DNA of 64,000 nucleotides, from positions 124,001 to 188,000 of the forward strand of contig NZ_JACOFR010000013.1 of NCBI RefSeq assembly GCF_019455385.1, written 5' to 3'. The stretch's first letter is position 1; each line of letters opens with the position of its first letter. Positions 16,572 to 25,220 of this stretch are shown here, one piece after another. A program made the position numbers and the translations under genes. The notes beneath the pieces were generated by a model. That model worked only from the letters and a program-made list of their open reading frames with translations. It searched no databases and was not told where the DNA came from. The DNA is from Bradyrhizobium sp. BR 10289 (lineage in GTDB: Bacteria > Pseudomonadota > Alphaproteobacteria > Rhizobiales > Xanthobacteraceae).

Positions 16572-17437
16572 TTCTGCCCCAACACGCGATCGAGCGAGAT
16601 GAAACGGCTGACGGCGACAAAGATCGCGAGCACACTGGCGAGCAGCACCACCGCGACCGCACTCGCCGCACCGAACTGGTTGTAGAGCTCGACGTTGCGG
16701 CTCACCAGCATCGACACCATCACGGTACGTCCGCCGCCGAGCAGCTCCGGCGTGATGTAGAAGCCGAGGCAGAGCACGAACACCATGGTGCAGCCGGCGA
16801 GCACGCCCGGCAGCGACAGCGGCAGGAACACGCGGAAGAACGTCAGCGACGGGCTCGCCCCGAGGCTGGCGCCGGCCTGCATCAGATCGCCCGGGATCTT
16901 CTGCATGCTGGCATAGAGCGGCAGCACCATGAAGGGCAGCAGGATGTGCACGGTCGCAACCACGGTCCCAAATGTGTTGTGCACCAGCGCGAGCGGCTCG
17001 GAGATCACATCGAGATAGCGCAAAAACTGGTTGATCACGCCGGTGCGCTGAAGCAGCGCCAGCCAGGCATAGGCACGCACCAGCACGCTGGTCCAAAACG
17101 GCAGCACGACCAGCGACAGGATCAGGATGCTCCAGCCCTTCGGCAACGCGTTGGCGAGATAAGCCACGGGATAGCCGAGCAGCAGCGCGATGACCGTGAC
17201 CGCGAGGCTGATCTCGAAGGTCAGCGCAAAGCTGCGCCAGTAGATGTCCTCGGTGAAGACGCGGCGGTAATTCTCCAGCGTGAAGCCGTCGTGGTAGATC
17301 GACTGCCAGGCGAGCCAGCCGACCGGCAGCACGATCAGGGCAAGGATCACCAGCAGCGCCGGCGACACCAGCGCCAGCATCAGCGCATGCTCGCGGCGCT
17401 GATGCTTTTGCGATGGATCCGGCACAGTTATCGTCAA
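16568..17437 (-). CDS. ABC transporter permease, polyamine/opine (PotB) type
   Basis: A 289-residue permease with six helices. The N-terminal helix (LVSPALLVILALIVLPV) is followed by a periplasmic segment containing FTLENYRRVF, a signature of PotB-like proteins, and the EAA loop reads LMQAGASLGASPSLTFFRVFLP. It pairs with the permease encoded at 15786-16571. The start lies 7 bases after the binding-protein stop, and the stop overlaps the next ATG. The component order (ATPase, HAD, oxidase, binding protein, permease, permease) indicates a single importer plus enzymes for its substrate. Confidence 0.88.
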   Translation of the reverse strand: MTITVPDPSQKHQRREHALMLALVSPALLVILALIVLPVGWLAWQSIYHDGFTLENYRRVFTEDIYWRSFALTFEISLAVTVIALLLGYPVAYLANALPKGWSILILSLVVLPFWTSVLVRAYAWLALLQRTGVINQFLRYLDVISEPLALVHNTFGTVVATVHILLPFMVLPLYASMQKIPGDLMQAGASLGASPSLTFFRVFLPLSLPGVLAGCTMVFVLCLGFYITPELLGGGRTVMVSMLVSRNVELYNQFGAASAVAVVLLASVLAIFVAVSRFISLDRVLGQK

Positions 17438-17444
17438 CGCCGCC

Positions 17445-18482
17445 TCACTTCTGCATGAACGACGCCCAGCGCTTCTCGGCGGCCTCTCCGGCCGGCGACG
17501 ACCACCAGGCGTAGGACATCAGCGCCTGCTTCGAGGCATTCGCCGGCTCGCTCGGCAATTGCGCGGCACGCTCGGGCTTGATCACGCCCGTCTCGAACGC
17601 CTTGGGGTTGCCCGGGCCGTAATCGATGTGCAGCGGCAGATTGGCCTGGTGCACGGGATCGACCGCCTCGTTGAGGAATTTCACGGCGGTGTCGAGATTC
17701 GGCGCGCCCTTGAGGATGCACAGCGAGGTGCTCTGCAGGATGCCCTGGTTGTAGGTAAAGGCGACCTTGGCGCCTTCCTTGGCCACCGCGCTGACGCGGC
17801 CGTTCCACGCCATCTCCATGTCGACCTCGCCGTCATTGAGCAGCTGCGCCGACTGCGCGCCCGAGGTCCACCACACCGTGATATGCGGCTTGATCTCTTC
17901 CAGCTTCCTGAAGGCGCGGTCGACGTCGAGCGGGTAGAGCTTGTCCGGCGCGACGCCGTCGGCCATCAGCGCCGCCTCGAGGGTTGCGAACGGATGGTTG
18001 CGCAGCGCGCGGCGGCCGGGGAATTTCTTGACGTCCCAGAAATCGGCCCAGCTGTTCGGCGCGTCCTTCGGGAACGTCTTCTGGCTGTAGGACAGCACGC
18101 TGGAATAGAACTCGTAGGACACCGAATAAGGGCTGCGATAAACCTCCGGCATCGCTGCGCCGTTCGGGATCTTCGAGAAGTCGAGCTTCTCGATCAGCCC
18201 CTGCTCGCCGCCGCGCAGGCAGTTGCCGGTCGGGGTATCCACGACGTCCCAGATCGGCTTGCCGCTGCCGACCTGGGTCTTGATCGCGGGCCAGGCGTCG
18301 GGAATGGAATCCTGGTTGATGGTGATGCCGAGCTTTTTCGCGGAGGGATCGAGGATCGCCACCGTCTGCGCCTGCTGATAGGCGCCGCCCTGCGAGACGA
18401 AGGTGATCTGCTCGGCGGCGCCGGCCGCGGTAGCACTGAGCGCGACAGCGCCCAACAAAGCGTAACCCAATTTCGTCGTCAT
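17445..18482 (-). CDS. ABC transporter periplasmic binding protein, polyamine (PotD/family 1) type
   Basis: A 345-residue protein with a clear Sec signal peptide (MTTKLGYALLGAVALSATAAGAA, cleavage after about residue 22, shown here as the N-terminal region). The mature protein starts EQITFVSQGGAYQQAQ and contains the WADFWDVKKFPGRR block characteristic of spermidine/putrescine-like binding proteins, and WNGRVSAVA near the hinge. A strong GGAGGAGG precedes ATG 18482. It delivers the substrate to the two downstream permeases. Ligands of this group include polyamines, 4-aminobutyrate, 2-aminoethylphosphonate and opines; the sequence alone does not distinguish them. Confidence 0.88.
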   Translation of the reverse strand: MTTKLGYALLGAVALSATAAGAAEQITFVSQGGAYQQAQTVAILDPSAKKLGITINQDSIPDAWPAIKTQVGSGKPIWDVVDTPTGNCLRGGEQGLIEKLDFSKIPNGAAMPEVYRSPYSVSYEFYSSVLSYSQKTFPKDAPNSWADFWDVKKFPGRRALRNHPFATLEAALMADGVAPDKLYPLDVDRAFRKLEEIKPHITVWWTSGAQSAQLLNDGEVDMEMAWNGRVSAVAKEGAKVAFTYNQGILQSTSLCILKGAPNLDTAVKFLNEAVDPVHQANLPLHIDYGPGNPKAFETGVIKPERAAQLPSEPANASKQALMSYAWWSSPAGEAAEKRWASFMQK

Positions 18483-18502
18483 CCTCGCCTCCTCCAAATA
18501 GC

Positions 18503-19810
18503 TCACTGACCGATCGCATCGAGAAACTGGTACCAGCCGGCGACCATGCGCACGGCGGGCTCGCGCAGCGGATAGAACGGGATCGCCTTCATGCGGCTGA
18601 CATCGAGCAGCCCGACATCGGGGCTCTCGCCGCGGACGAAGGCGGCGAGATAGCGGCCCATCAGGCTCGACATCGCAACGCCCGCGCCGTTGTAGCCCAT
18701 CGACACCAGCGTGCGGTCGTCGATCCGCCCGATATGCGGCACCGAGTCCAGCGTCATGGCGACGAGGCCCGACCATTTGTAGGCGATCGGGACATCCGCC
18801 AGATCCGGAAAGATGCCGACCATCGCCTTGCGCAGCGCGTCGAACGCTGCTTGGGAGTCCTGCTTGCCGAAGGCGCCGCGGCCGCCGAAGATCACGCGGT
18901 TATCGACCATGCGGAACCAGCGCATCATCCGCTTGGTCTCGGTATAGGTTCGGCCCGTCGGCATCAGCCTGCCGGCGAGATTGCGCGGCAGCTGCCCGGT
19001 CGCGACGATGGCGCTGCGGAACGGGATCAGCGTGCGCTGCATCCGCGCGGTGGCATCCGTGAGATCGGAATAGCTGTTGGTGGCGATGATCGCCTGTTTC
19101 GCCCGCACCGCGCCGCGCGGCGTCTCGGCGACGATGCCGTCGCCCTCGCGCCGCAGCCTGATTACCGGCGATTCCTGGAGGATCGGCACGCCGCGGCGCG
19201 CCACGCCGTCGGCGAGACCGCGCAAGTAGTTCAACGGATGGATGCCGCCCGAGCCGGGATTGAGCACGCCGCCGACGAAGATGTCGGAGCCGGTCTCCTC
19301 GCGCACTTGCCCCTTGTCGAGGATGCGGACTTCGGCCGAGCCCATCTCGCGCGTCATCCAGTTGGCTTCGTCGATCGCGGCCTTCAGCGTCGTCTCGTTA
19401 TGGGCGGCCTTGACCTGGCCGACGCGCGTCAGCGCCGCGCTGGCGATGCCGAATTCGGAGACGAGCTCCTCGACGATATCCGTGGACTCGTGCGCGATCT
19501 CGTACATGCGCCGCGCCATCGCGCGGCCGTGCACAGCGTCGATCTCGCGGAACGACAGCCGAAACTTCGCGGTGATCACCCCGCCATTGCGCCCGCTCGC
19601 GCCCCAGCCGGGACGGTTGGCCTCGAGCACGATGGGCGCGAGGCCGCTTCTGGCGATGTGGTGCGCGGCGGAGAGGCCCGTATAGCCCGCGCCGATGATC
19701 ACCACATCCGCCTGTTGCTCGCCCGACAGCACGGGGAAGTCGCGCGCCGGCTCCGCCGTGGCTTCCCACAGCGAATGGGCCGATGGCAGCGCGCGCCAGT
19801 CCCGTGTCAT
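18503..19810 (-). CDS. FAD-dependent amine oxidoreductase, PuuB/DAO family
   Basis: A 435-residue flavoprotein starting at ATG 19810 (a longer frame to 19855 would overlap the upstream gene). The Rossmann motif VVIIGAGYTGLSAAHH is near residue 35, and the segment before it (HSLWEATA, then FPVLSGEQQADV) is typical of gamma-glutamylputrescine oxidase PuuB and relatives. The C-terminal YNGAGVAMSSLMG closes the FAD site. It should oxidise a secondary or primary amine to an imine with O2 or a quinone as acceptor. Its place between a HAD hydrolase and a polyamine-type binding protein supports a role in degrading the imported amine. Confidence 0.85.
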   Translation of the reverse strand: MTRDWRALPSAHSLWEATAEPARDFPVLSGEQQADVVIIGAGYTGLSAAHHIARSGLAPIVLEANRPGWGASGRNGGVITAKFRLSFREIDAVHGRAMARRMYEIAHESTDIVEELVSEFGIASAALTRVGQVKAAHNETTLKAAIDEANWMTREMGSAEVRILDKGQVREETGSDIFVGGVLNPGSGGIHPLNYLRGLADGVARRGVPILQESPVIRLRREGDGIVAETPRGAVRAKQAIIATNSYSDLTDATARMQRTLIPFRSAIVATGQLPRNLAGRLMPTGRTYTETKRMMRWFRMVDNRVIFGGRGAFGKQDSQAAFDALRKAMVGIFPDLADVPIAYKWSGLVAMTLDSVPHIGRIDDRTLVSMGYNGAGVAMSSLMGRYLAAFVRGESPDVGLLDVSRMKAIPFYPLREPAVRMVAGWYQFLDAIGQ

Positions 19811-19823
19811 GCCCGCGCTCACC

Positions 19824-20540
19824 TTACGCTGCGGGTCCGACGGCCGCGTCGGCAAGCGCCTTCAGGGTCGGATAATGGAAGTCCGGTTTTGTCAGTGTCT
19901 CGACCGCCGGCGTGCCGCCGAAACCGGCGATGCCCTGGCGGCGCTCGATCCAGCACACTTTATACCCGAGCTTCCGCGCGATTCCGATGTCGTGATACTG
20001 GCTCTGCGCGACGTGCAATATATCCGACTGCTTGTAGCCGAACGCGGACTGGCGGCCCTTGTTGTAGGCGAAGAATTCCGGATTCGGTTTTGCCACGCCC
20101 GTGTCGTCGGCGCAGACGGTGTCGTCGAAGGGATTGCCGAGCGCATGCGCGTAGCACGAGAGCGCGACGCGGTCCGCGTTGGTCATCGCGACCAGGCGAA
20201 ATTTTGTGCGCAGCCGCTTCAGCGCCTCAACGGAGTCCGGGAACGGGCCCCAGCGCAGCACGGCGAGCTGGAACACGTCGCACGAGGCGTCATCCGCCGG
20301 CAGTCCGAGCTCCTGCGCAAGATAGCGATAAACGTCAAACATCACCTCGCTGGAGCGTTCATAATGCTTGTCGCGGCCGCGCTTGTAGGATTCGAAGATC
20401 TTGTCGTCGCTGAGCTCGGCCGGCGTCTTGCCCGAGATCTTGCGCACCGCGGAGAGCACGCCGGTCTCGAAATCGATCAAGGTGCCGACGACGTCGAAAG
20501 TCAAAACCTTGAAATTGCTGAAGGCGGCTTGGGTCGACAT
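19824..20540 (-). CDS. HAD-superfamily hydrolase, type II haloacid dehalogenase-like
   Basis: A 238-residue protein. HAD motif I is FDVVGTL with nucleophile Asp16; the second acidic residue of the phosphatase DxD pattern is replaced by Val, as in 2-haloacid dehalogenases. Motif II is AMTNADR, motif III the lysine in GVAKPNPEFF, and motif IV the acidic residue in SQYHDIGIA. So it may be a dehalogenase-like hydrolase and not a phosphatase. The His just before the motif IV Asp is unusual. It lies between the ATPase gene (33 bases upstream) and the amine oxidase (13 bases downstream). Similar HAD genes next to PuuB-like oxidases are known, but no role has been assigned that I can name. Confidence 0.8.
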   Translation of the reverse strand: MSTQAAFSNFKVLTFDVVGTLIDFETGVLSAVRKISGKTPAELSDDKIFESYKRGRDKHYERSSEVMFDVYRYLAQELGLPADDASCDVFQLAVLRWGPFPDSVEALKRLRTKFRLVAMTNADRVALSCYAHALGNPFDDTVCADDTGVAKPNPEFFAYNKGRQSAFGYKQSDILHVAQSQYHDIGIARKLGYKVCWIERRQGIAGFGGTPAVETLTKPDFHYPTLKALADAAVGPAA

Positions 20541-20573
20541 GTGGTTTCTTCTCTCGGTTGACGGGGCTTGAGT

Positions 20574-21653
20574 TCAATCCACCCTGGGCACGACGATGGT
20601 GTCCTCGGGGTGAAGGGCGACGGTGAGGCTGCCGCCGAGCGGCGGAATGCGGTGATAGGCCTGGTGGTAAGCCGGCTGGCGCAGGCTGAGCCCGATGCCC
20701 CCTTGCAGCGACAGGAAAATGCGCAGGCTCTCGCCCTGATAGACGATGTCGGTGACCGTCCCGCTCAGCCGGTTGCAGGCGGCATCCTGCGCGCCGTCGT
20801 CGATCAGCAGTTTCTCGCTGTGCACGGCGAGCATCAGGGCATCGCCGCCGGGAATGGTGCGGGCGCTGCGCAGCAGGACATTGCCGAGCGCGACGCTGGA
20901 CGCATCGACGCGGCGGACCGGCAGCATCGTCGCCTCGCCGATGAAGCTCGCCACGAAGGAATCGGCGGGATGATCGTACAGGCGCACCGGCTCGTCGATC
21001 TGGAGCAGGCGGCCGTCCTTCATCACCGCGACACGGTCGCTCATGGTCAGCGCCTCGCGCTGGTCGTGGGTGACGTAGATGATGGTCGCACCGATGCGCT
21101 TGTGCAGCGCGCGCAGCTCGATCTGCATGGATTCGCGCAGCTGCTTGTCGAGCGCGGAGAGCGGCTCGTCCATCAGGATCAGGCGCGGCTCGTAGATCAT
21201 GGCGCGCGCCAGCGCGACGCGCTGACGCTGGCCGCCGGAGAGCTGCGCGATGCCGCGCTCTTCATAGCCGGCGAGCCCGACCATGCTGAGCGCCGCGCGC
21301 ACCTTCTCCGGCCAGCTCGCTTTCGGCAGACGACGGGCGCGCAGGGGAAAGGCGACGTTCTCGCCAACGCTCATATGCGGGAACAGCGCGTAGTTCTGGA
21401 ACACGACGCCGATGTCGCGCTTGTGCGGAGGCATGTAGGTGACGTCACGGCCGCCGAACAGAATTGTCCCGGAGGTCGGCAGGATGAAGCCGCCCAGAAT
21501 GCCGAGCAGCGTGGTCTTGCCGGAGCCGGAGGGGCCGAGCAGCGAGACGAACTCGCCGGCACCGACATCGAGCGACACGTCGTCGAGAGCGCGAACGGCA
21601 CCATACGCCTTGCTCGCAGACCTGATCTCGACGCTCTCCGCTCGTTTGTCCAA
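20574..21653 (-). CDS. ABC transporter ATP-binding protein, PotA type
   Basis: The nucleotide-binding subunit of the importer, about 359 residues. It has Walker A GPSGSGKTT, Q-loop region, signature LSGGQRQRVALARA, Walker B LILMDEPLSALD and switch histidine in VTHDQREAL, followed by a C-terminal TOBE-like regulatory domain. The only upstream ATG (21728) would add a poorly conserved 25-residue extension without a ribosome site. A TTG at 21653 preceded by GCGAGG fits the family N-terminus better (VEIRSASKAYG), so I chose it; this is uncertain. It is the first gene of the leftward operon and diverges from the LysR gene. Confidence 0.85.
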   Translation of the reverse strand: MDKRAESVEIRSASKAYGAVRALDDVSLDVGAGEFVSLLGPSGSGKTTLLGILGGFILPTSGTILFGGRDVTYMPPHKRDIGVVFQNYALFPHMSVGENVAFPLRARRLPKASWPEKVRAALSMVGLAGYEERGIAQLSGGQRQRVALARAMIYEPRLILMDEPLSALDKQLRESMQIELRALHKRIGATIIYVTHDQREALTMSDRVAVMKDGRLLQIDEPVRLYDHPADSFVASFIGEATMLPVRRVDASSVALGNVLLRSARTIPGGDALMLAVHSEKLLIDDGAQDAACNRLSGTVTDIVYQGESLRIFLSLQGGIGLSLRQPAYHQAYHRIPPLGGSLTVALHPEDTIVVPRVD

Positions 21654-21806
21654 CGATCGACCTCGCCCTATGCCGGCGTGCCTCACTGCGCGCCATAAGC
21701 CTGCTTTATAGACAGGGCTTTGAAGCATTCAGAGGCGCAGCGTGCGCTGCACCCATTCTTCGCCAAAGCGCCCTGTGTTTAGGCTGTCATGGCAATGACA
21801 CCAGAC

Positions 21807-21830
21807 TTGGCAAAATCCGGCAATTGCCAA
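21807..21830. promoter_or_regulatory. Inverted repeat in the ABC/LysR divergent promoter, candidate LysR site
   Basis: TTGGCAA and TTGCCAA arms are separated by 10 bases, 28 bases upstream of the LysR start and facing the promoter of the ABC operon. LysR-type regulators bind imperfect dyads with T-N11-A cores in just this position between divergent genes. A second dyad, CATAAC-ATGAC-GTTATG at 21845-21861, covers the LysR start codon itself and could serve autorepression. Binding is inferred. Confidence 0.55.
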
Positions 21831-21858
21831 ATTCTCACCGCGCTCATAACATGACGTT

Positions 21859-22797
21859 ATGCCCGAGCTACGCCGCATGCTGCCCTCCAGCAACGCCCTG
21901 TTTGTCTTCGACGCAGCGGCGCGCAACGGCAGCTTCACCGCAGCGGCCGCCGAGCTGAACGTGACGCAGCCCGCTGTGAGCCGCATGCTCGGTCAGTTCG
22001 AGGAGCATCTCGGCGTCCGCCTGTTCGATCGCAAGGCCGGCCGCGCGGTGCTCACCGAGGAGGGCGAACTGCTCTATCGCCGCGTGCTCGAAGGCTTTCG
22101 CAGCATCGAGAGCGGGCTCGTCGAGATCGAGCGGCGGCGCAAGGGCACCGAGACCGTGACGCTGTCGGTCTCCTCCGCCTTCACCACGCATTGGCTGATG
22201 CCGCGCATCGACAAGCTGCAGAAGCAGTTCCCGCAGGTCGATCTGCGTTTCCAGCTGATCTCAGGCGCGCTGCGCGGGCCGGTCGAGAATGTCGACCTCG
22301 GCATGCGCTTTCGCGATCGCGACGAGCCGTCGTCCGGCGGCACGCTGGTGATGAAGGAAGTGATGCTGCCGATGTGCAGCCCCACCTATCTCGGCGAGAC
22401 CGATCCAAGCGAAGGCAACACCATCATCCGCCTCGCCGAGACGCCCGGCGACTGGGCCGCAGATTATGCGTCACTGCTTACGGGACGCCGCGGCGCGGCC
22501 AAGGGCCTCAGCTTCACCGACTATGCCGTCGTGGTGCAGGCCGCACTGCTCGGCCAGGGCATCGCGCTCGGCTGGCTGACGGTCGCCTCGCACTGGCTGC
22601 TGACTGGCGCACTGGTGCCGGCCTCCGACAGGCTCACCACCACGCGCCGCATCTGCGAATTCCTGCCGCCGCGCAACCGGGCGATGCGCCCGATCGCCAC
22701 CGAGATCCGCGACTGGATCATCGCGCAGATGCACAGCGAGATCGCGGCGATCGACAGGCTCTATCCGAAGCTCGGCGCGATGGACGCGTGTTATTGA
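21859..22797 (+). CDS. LysR-family transcriptional regulator, GcvA type
   Basis: A 312-residue regulator. The N-terminal winged helix (residues about 8-65) includes FDAAARNGSFTAAAAELNVTQPAVSR, cited here in its family role, followed by LGVRLFDRKAGRAVLTEEG. The substrate-binding domain begins VTLSVSSAFTTHWLMPR, typical of the GcvA subgroup. It diverges from the polyamine-type ABC operon, which it probably activates when the imported amine is present. The ATG at 21859 sits within a short dyad. There is no strong ribosome site, consistent with low expression. Confidence 0.88.
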   Translation: MPELRRMLPSSNALFVFDAAARNGSFTAAAAELNVTQPAVSRMLGQFEEHLGVRLFDRKAGRAVLTEEGELLYRRVLEGFRSIESGLVEIERRRKGTETVTLSVSSAFTTHWLMPRIDKLQKQFPQVDLRFQLISGALRGPVENVDLGMRFRDRDEPSSGGTLVMKEVMLPMCSPTYLGETDPSEGNTIIRLAETPGDWAADYASLLTGRRGAAKGLSFTDYAVVVQAALLGQGIALGWLTVASHWLLTGALVPASDRLTTTRRICEFLPPRNRAMRPIATEIRDWIIAQMHSEIAAIDRLYPKLGAMDACY

Positions 22798-22804
22798 TCT
22801 TCTT

Positions 22805-22951
22805 CCCCCTCTCCCCGTTCTTACGGGGAGAGGGTCGGGGTGAGGGGCTGCTTCCGCAATCACGGTGAGAGATGGACCCGCGGAGAGTCCCCCTCACCCG
22901 GAATTTGCTTCGCAAATTCCGGCCTCTCCCCGCACGCGGGGAGAGGCGAAG
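22805..22951. repeat. GC-rich palindromic intergenic repeat, copy 2
   Basis: This is the second copy of the element at 6537-6691. It begins CCCTCTCCCCGT...ACGGGGAGAGG, continues with TCGGGGTGAGGGG, has its inverted partner CCCCTCACCC, then the hairpin GGAATTTGC-TTC-GCAAATTCC, and closes with CTCTCCCCG...CGGGGAGAGG followed by CGAAG. It lies between the convergent LysR and uxuA genes, where the paired stems could terminate transcription from both sides. Confidence 0.75.
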
Positions 22952-22968
22952 AACCCGCAGCACCGCTC

Positions 22969-24159
22969 TCACCGGTGCTCGATCGCCCGGATCGCGCCGC
23001 GCAGCTCGGCGAGGCCGCGGAGGCGGCCGATGGCGGTGTAGCCGGGGTTGGTGCGCTTGGTCGCCGCGAGATCGTCCAGCATGCGGTGGCCGTGATCGGG
23101 GCGGAACACGATTTGCTTGTCGGGCGCGCGCCGGGCATTCTCCTTCAGCAGCGCCTTGAGCACCGCGACCATGTCGACGTCGCCGTCGAGATGATCGGAC
23201 TCGTAGAACGACAGCCCATCCGCCTCACGCTTGGTCGCGCGCAGATGGGCAAACGCAATGCGCGGCCCGAAACGTTCGGCCATTTCCGGCAGATTGTTCT
23301 CCGCGCGGACGCCGAGCGAGCCCGTGCACAGGCAGATGCCGTTCGCCTTCGACGGCACCGCGTCGAACAGCGCCTGGTAGTCGTCGGCGCTGGAGGCAAT
23401 GCGCGGCAGGCCGAACAGCGGCCGCGGCGGATCGTCCGGATGCAAGGTCAGCGACACCCCGAGCTGCTCGGCGACCGGCGTCACGCGCGCCAGGAACTCG
23501 GCGAGATGCTGCCGCAAAATCTTTGGCGTGATGTCGCGATAGGCCTCCAGCCGGTCCCGGAATTGCGGGATCGTCATCGGTTCGGTGGTCGAGCCCGGCA
23601 GCGCGCTGGCGATCACCATGACGAGATAGTCGATATCGGCCTGGCTCATCGTCTCGAACAGCGCTTTCGCGCGGGCCTGCTGCTCGGGCGAATAGTCCTG
23701 CATGGCGGCCGGCCGCTTCAAAATATGCAGCTCGAATGCGGCAAAGCGGTCCTGGTCGAAGCGCATGGCGCGCGCACCGTTCGGCAGCTCCCATTCCAGG
23801 TCGGTCCGGCACCAGTCCACGACAGGCATGAAGTTGTAGCAGATGATCTTGATGCCGGCGCTGGCAACCGCCTCCAGGCTCGCGATCCACGCCTCGATCG
23901 ACCTGGTCGCCTGAGCCCCGAGACGCTTGACGTCGTCGGGGATCGGAATCGATTCGACCACCGACCAGGTCAGCGGCGAGCGGCCGGGCTGGCCGTTCTC
24001 GATGAAGTTCTTGCGCTGCTCGACCGCCTTGCGCGTCCAGGCCTCGCCGATCGGCACCTGATGCAGCGCCGAGACGATATCGCTTGCGCCTGCCTGCCTG
24101 ACATCGTCGAGCGAGACCGGATCATCCGGCCCGTACCAGCGCCATCCCTCCAGCATCAT
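22969..24159 (-). CDS. uxuA: Mannonate dehydratase
   Basis: A 396-residue protein, the usual UxuA length. It begins MMLEGWRWYGPDDPVSLDD, matching the family opening, and contains LTLHPDDPPRP, CTGSLGVR and HLRATKRE, the conserved metal-site blocks of the TIM-barrel enzyme. It dehydrates D-mannonate to 2-keto-3-deoxygluconate in the glucuronate pathway. ATG 24159 is preceded by GAGGAG at a 7-base spacing; its start is 11 bases after the stop of the alcohol dehydrogenase. It is the last gene of the leftward TRAP/hexuronate operon and works after the fructuronate reductase encoded at 29322-30791. Confidence 0.93.
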   Translation of the reverse strand: MMLEGWRWYGPDDPVSLDDVRQAGASDIVSALHQVPIGEAWTRKAVEQRKNFIENGQPGRSPLTWSVVESIPIPDDVKRLGAQATRSIEAWIASLEAVASAGIKIICYNFMPVVDWCRTDLEWELPNGARAMRFDQDRFAAFELHILKRPAAMQDYSPEQQARAKALFETMSQADIDYLVMVIASALPGSTTEPMTIPQFRDRLEAYRDITPKILRQHLAEFLARVTPVAEQLGVSLTLHPDDPPRPLFGLPRIASSADDYQALFDAVPSKANGICLCTGSLGVRAENNLPEMAERFGPRIAFAHLRATKREADGLSFYESDHLDGDVDMVAVLKALLKENARRAPDKQIVFRPDHGHRMLDDLAATKRTNPGYTAIGRLRGLAELRGAIRAIEHR

Positions 24160-24170
24160 GCGCGTTCTCC

Positions 24171-25220
24171 TCAATTCGCGGTCAGCACGACCTTGACGCT
24201 CTGCGAGCGGTCGAGCGCCAGCCGCAGGGCGTCGGGCGCGGTCGACAGCGGCCGCTCGGCGGTGACCAGCGACAGCACGTCGACGCTGCCGTTGCCGATC
24301 AGCTCCACCGCGTTCATGAACTCGAAGCCGAAGCGGAACGAGCCGCGCAAGTCGATCTCTTTCGCCATCACGGCATTCGACGGCGTCGGGATCTGGCCGC
24401 CCGGCAGATTGCCGATCTGCACCACCACGCCGCCGCGCCTGACGATGCCGATCGCGCTGGCGAGCCCCGCCGCCGTGCCGGACACCTCGAATGCGACGTC
24501 ATAAGGACGCGACGCGGCCTGCGCCTTCAGCCCTTCCTCACCGGCCGAGACGTTCTCGACATGGGAGGCGCCGAGCTTCGTCGCAAAAGCCAGCGGCGCC
24601 GGCGCGATGTCGGCCACCGTGATGTCGGCCATGCCGGCGCGGTGCGCGGCAAGCATGGTCAGAAGGCCGATCGGGCCGGCGCCAAAGATGATGCCGCGCT
24701 TGCCCTCGATCTTGCCGGCGCGCGCGACCGCGTGCAGGCAGACCGCGAGCGGCTCGGCCAGCGCCGCCGCCTGATAGGACACGTGGTCCGGGATCTTCAC
24801 GCATTGCGCGGGGATCGCGTCGAAATAATTGGCAAAGCCGCCCTGCATGTGCGGCGTCTTCGAGGCCGAGCCCATGAAGTAGATGTTCTCGCAGAGGTTC
24901 GGCCGGCCCTCGCGGCAGGCGACGCAATGGCCGCACCAGCGCGAGGGATTGACCGCGACGCGGTCGCCGACCTTCAGATTGGCCGCGGAGCCTGCGATCT
25001 CCACCACCTCGCCCGAGATCTCATGTCCCAGCACCAGCGGCGACTTCACCACGAAATCGCCGGTCCGGGCGTGGCGGAAGTAATGCATGTCAGAGCCGCA
25101 GATGCCGCCGGCGCCGAAGCGGATGCGCACCATTCCCTCAGCGAGCTTGTCGAGCGGATGCTCGATCATGCGCAGATCTTCGGGGCCGAACAGGGTTGCG
25201 GCGAGAGCTGAAGAGGTCAT
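24171..25220 (-). CDS. Zinc-dependent alcohol dehydrogenase, L-idonate 5-dehydrogenase-like
   Basis: A 349-residue medium-chain dehydrogenase. It shows the catalytic zinc ligands (Cys in GGICGSDMHYF, the GHEISGEVVE His-Glu pair), a partial structural zinc site (CGHCVACREGRPNLC), and the NAD-binding GAGPIGLL motif. The GICGSDMHYFRH start resembles L-idonate 5-dehydrogenase and sorbitol dehydrogenases. It should oxidise a polyol or sugar acid. Its ATG overlaps the stop of the TRAP large permease by 4 bases, so it is translationally coupled to the uptake genes. In this context it probably feeds an aldonate such as L-idonate or L-gulonate into the hexuronate route; the substrate is inference. Confidence 0.88.
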   Translation of the reverse strand: MTSSALAATLFGPEDLRMIEHPLDKLAEGMVRIRFGAGGICGSDMHYFRHARTGDFVVKSPLVLGHEISGEVVEIAGSAANLKVGDRVAVNPSRWCGHCVACREGRPNLCENIYFMGSASKTPHMQGGFANYFDAIPAQCVKIPDHVSYQAAALAEPLAVCLHAVARAGKIEGKRGIIFGAGPIGLLTMLAAHRAGMADITVADIAPAPLAFATKLGASHVENVSAGEEGLKAQAASRPYDVAFEVSGTAAGLASAIGIVRRGGVVVQIGNLPGGQIPTPSNAVMAKEIDLRGSFRFGFEFMNAVELIGNGSVDVLSLVTAERPLSTAPDALRLALDRSQSVKVVLTAN

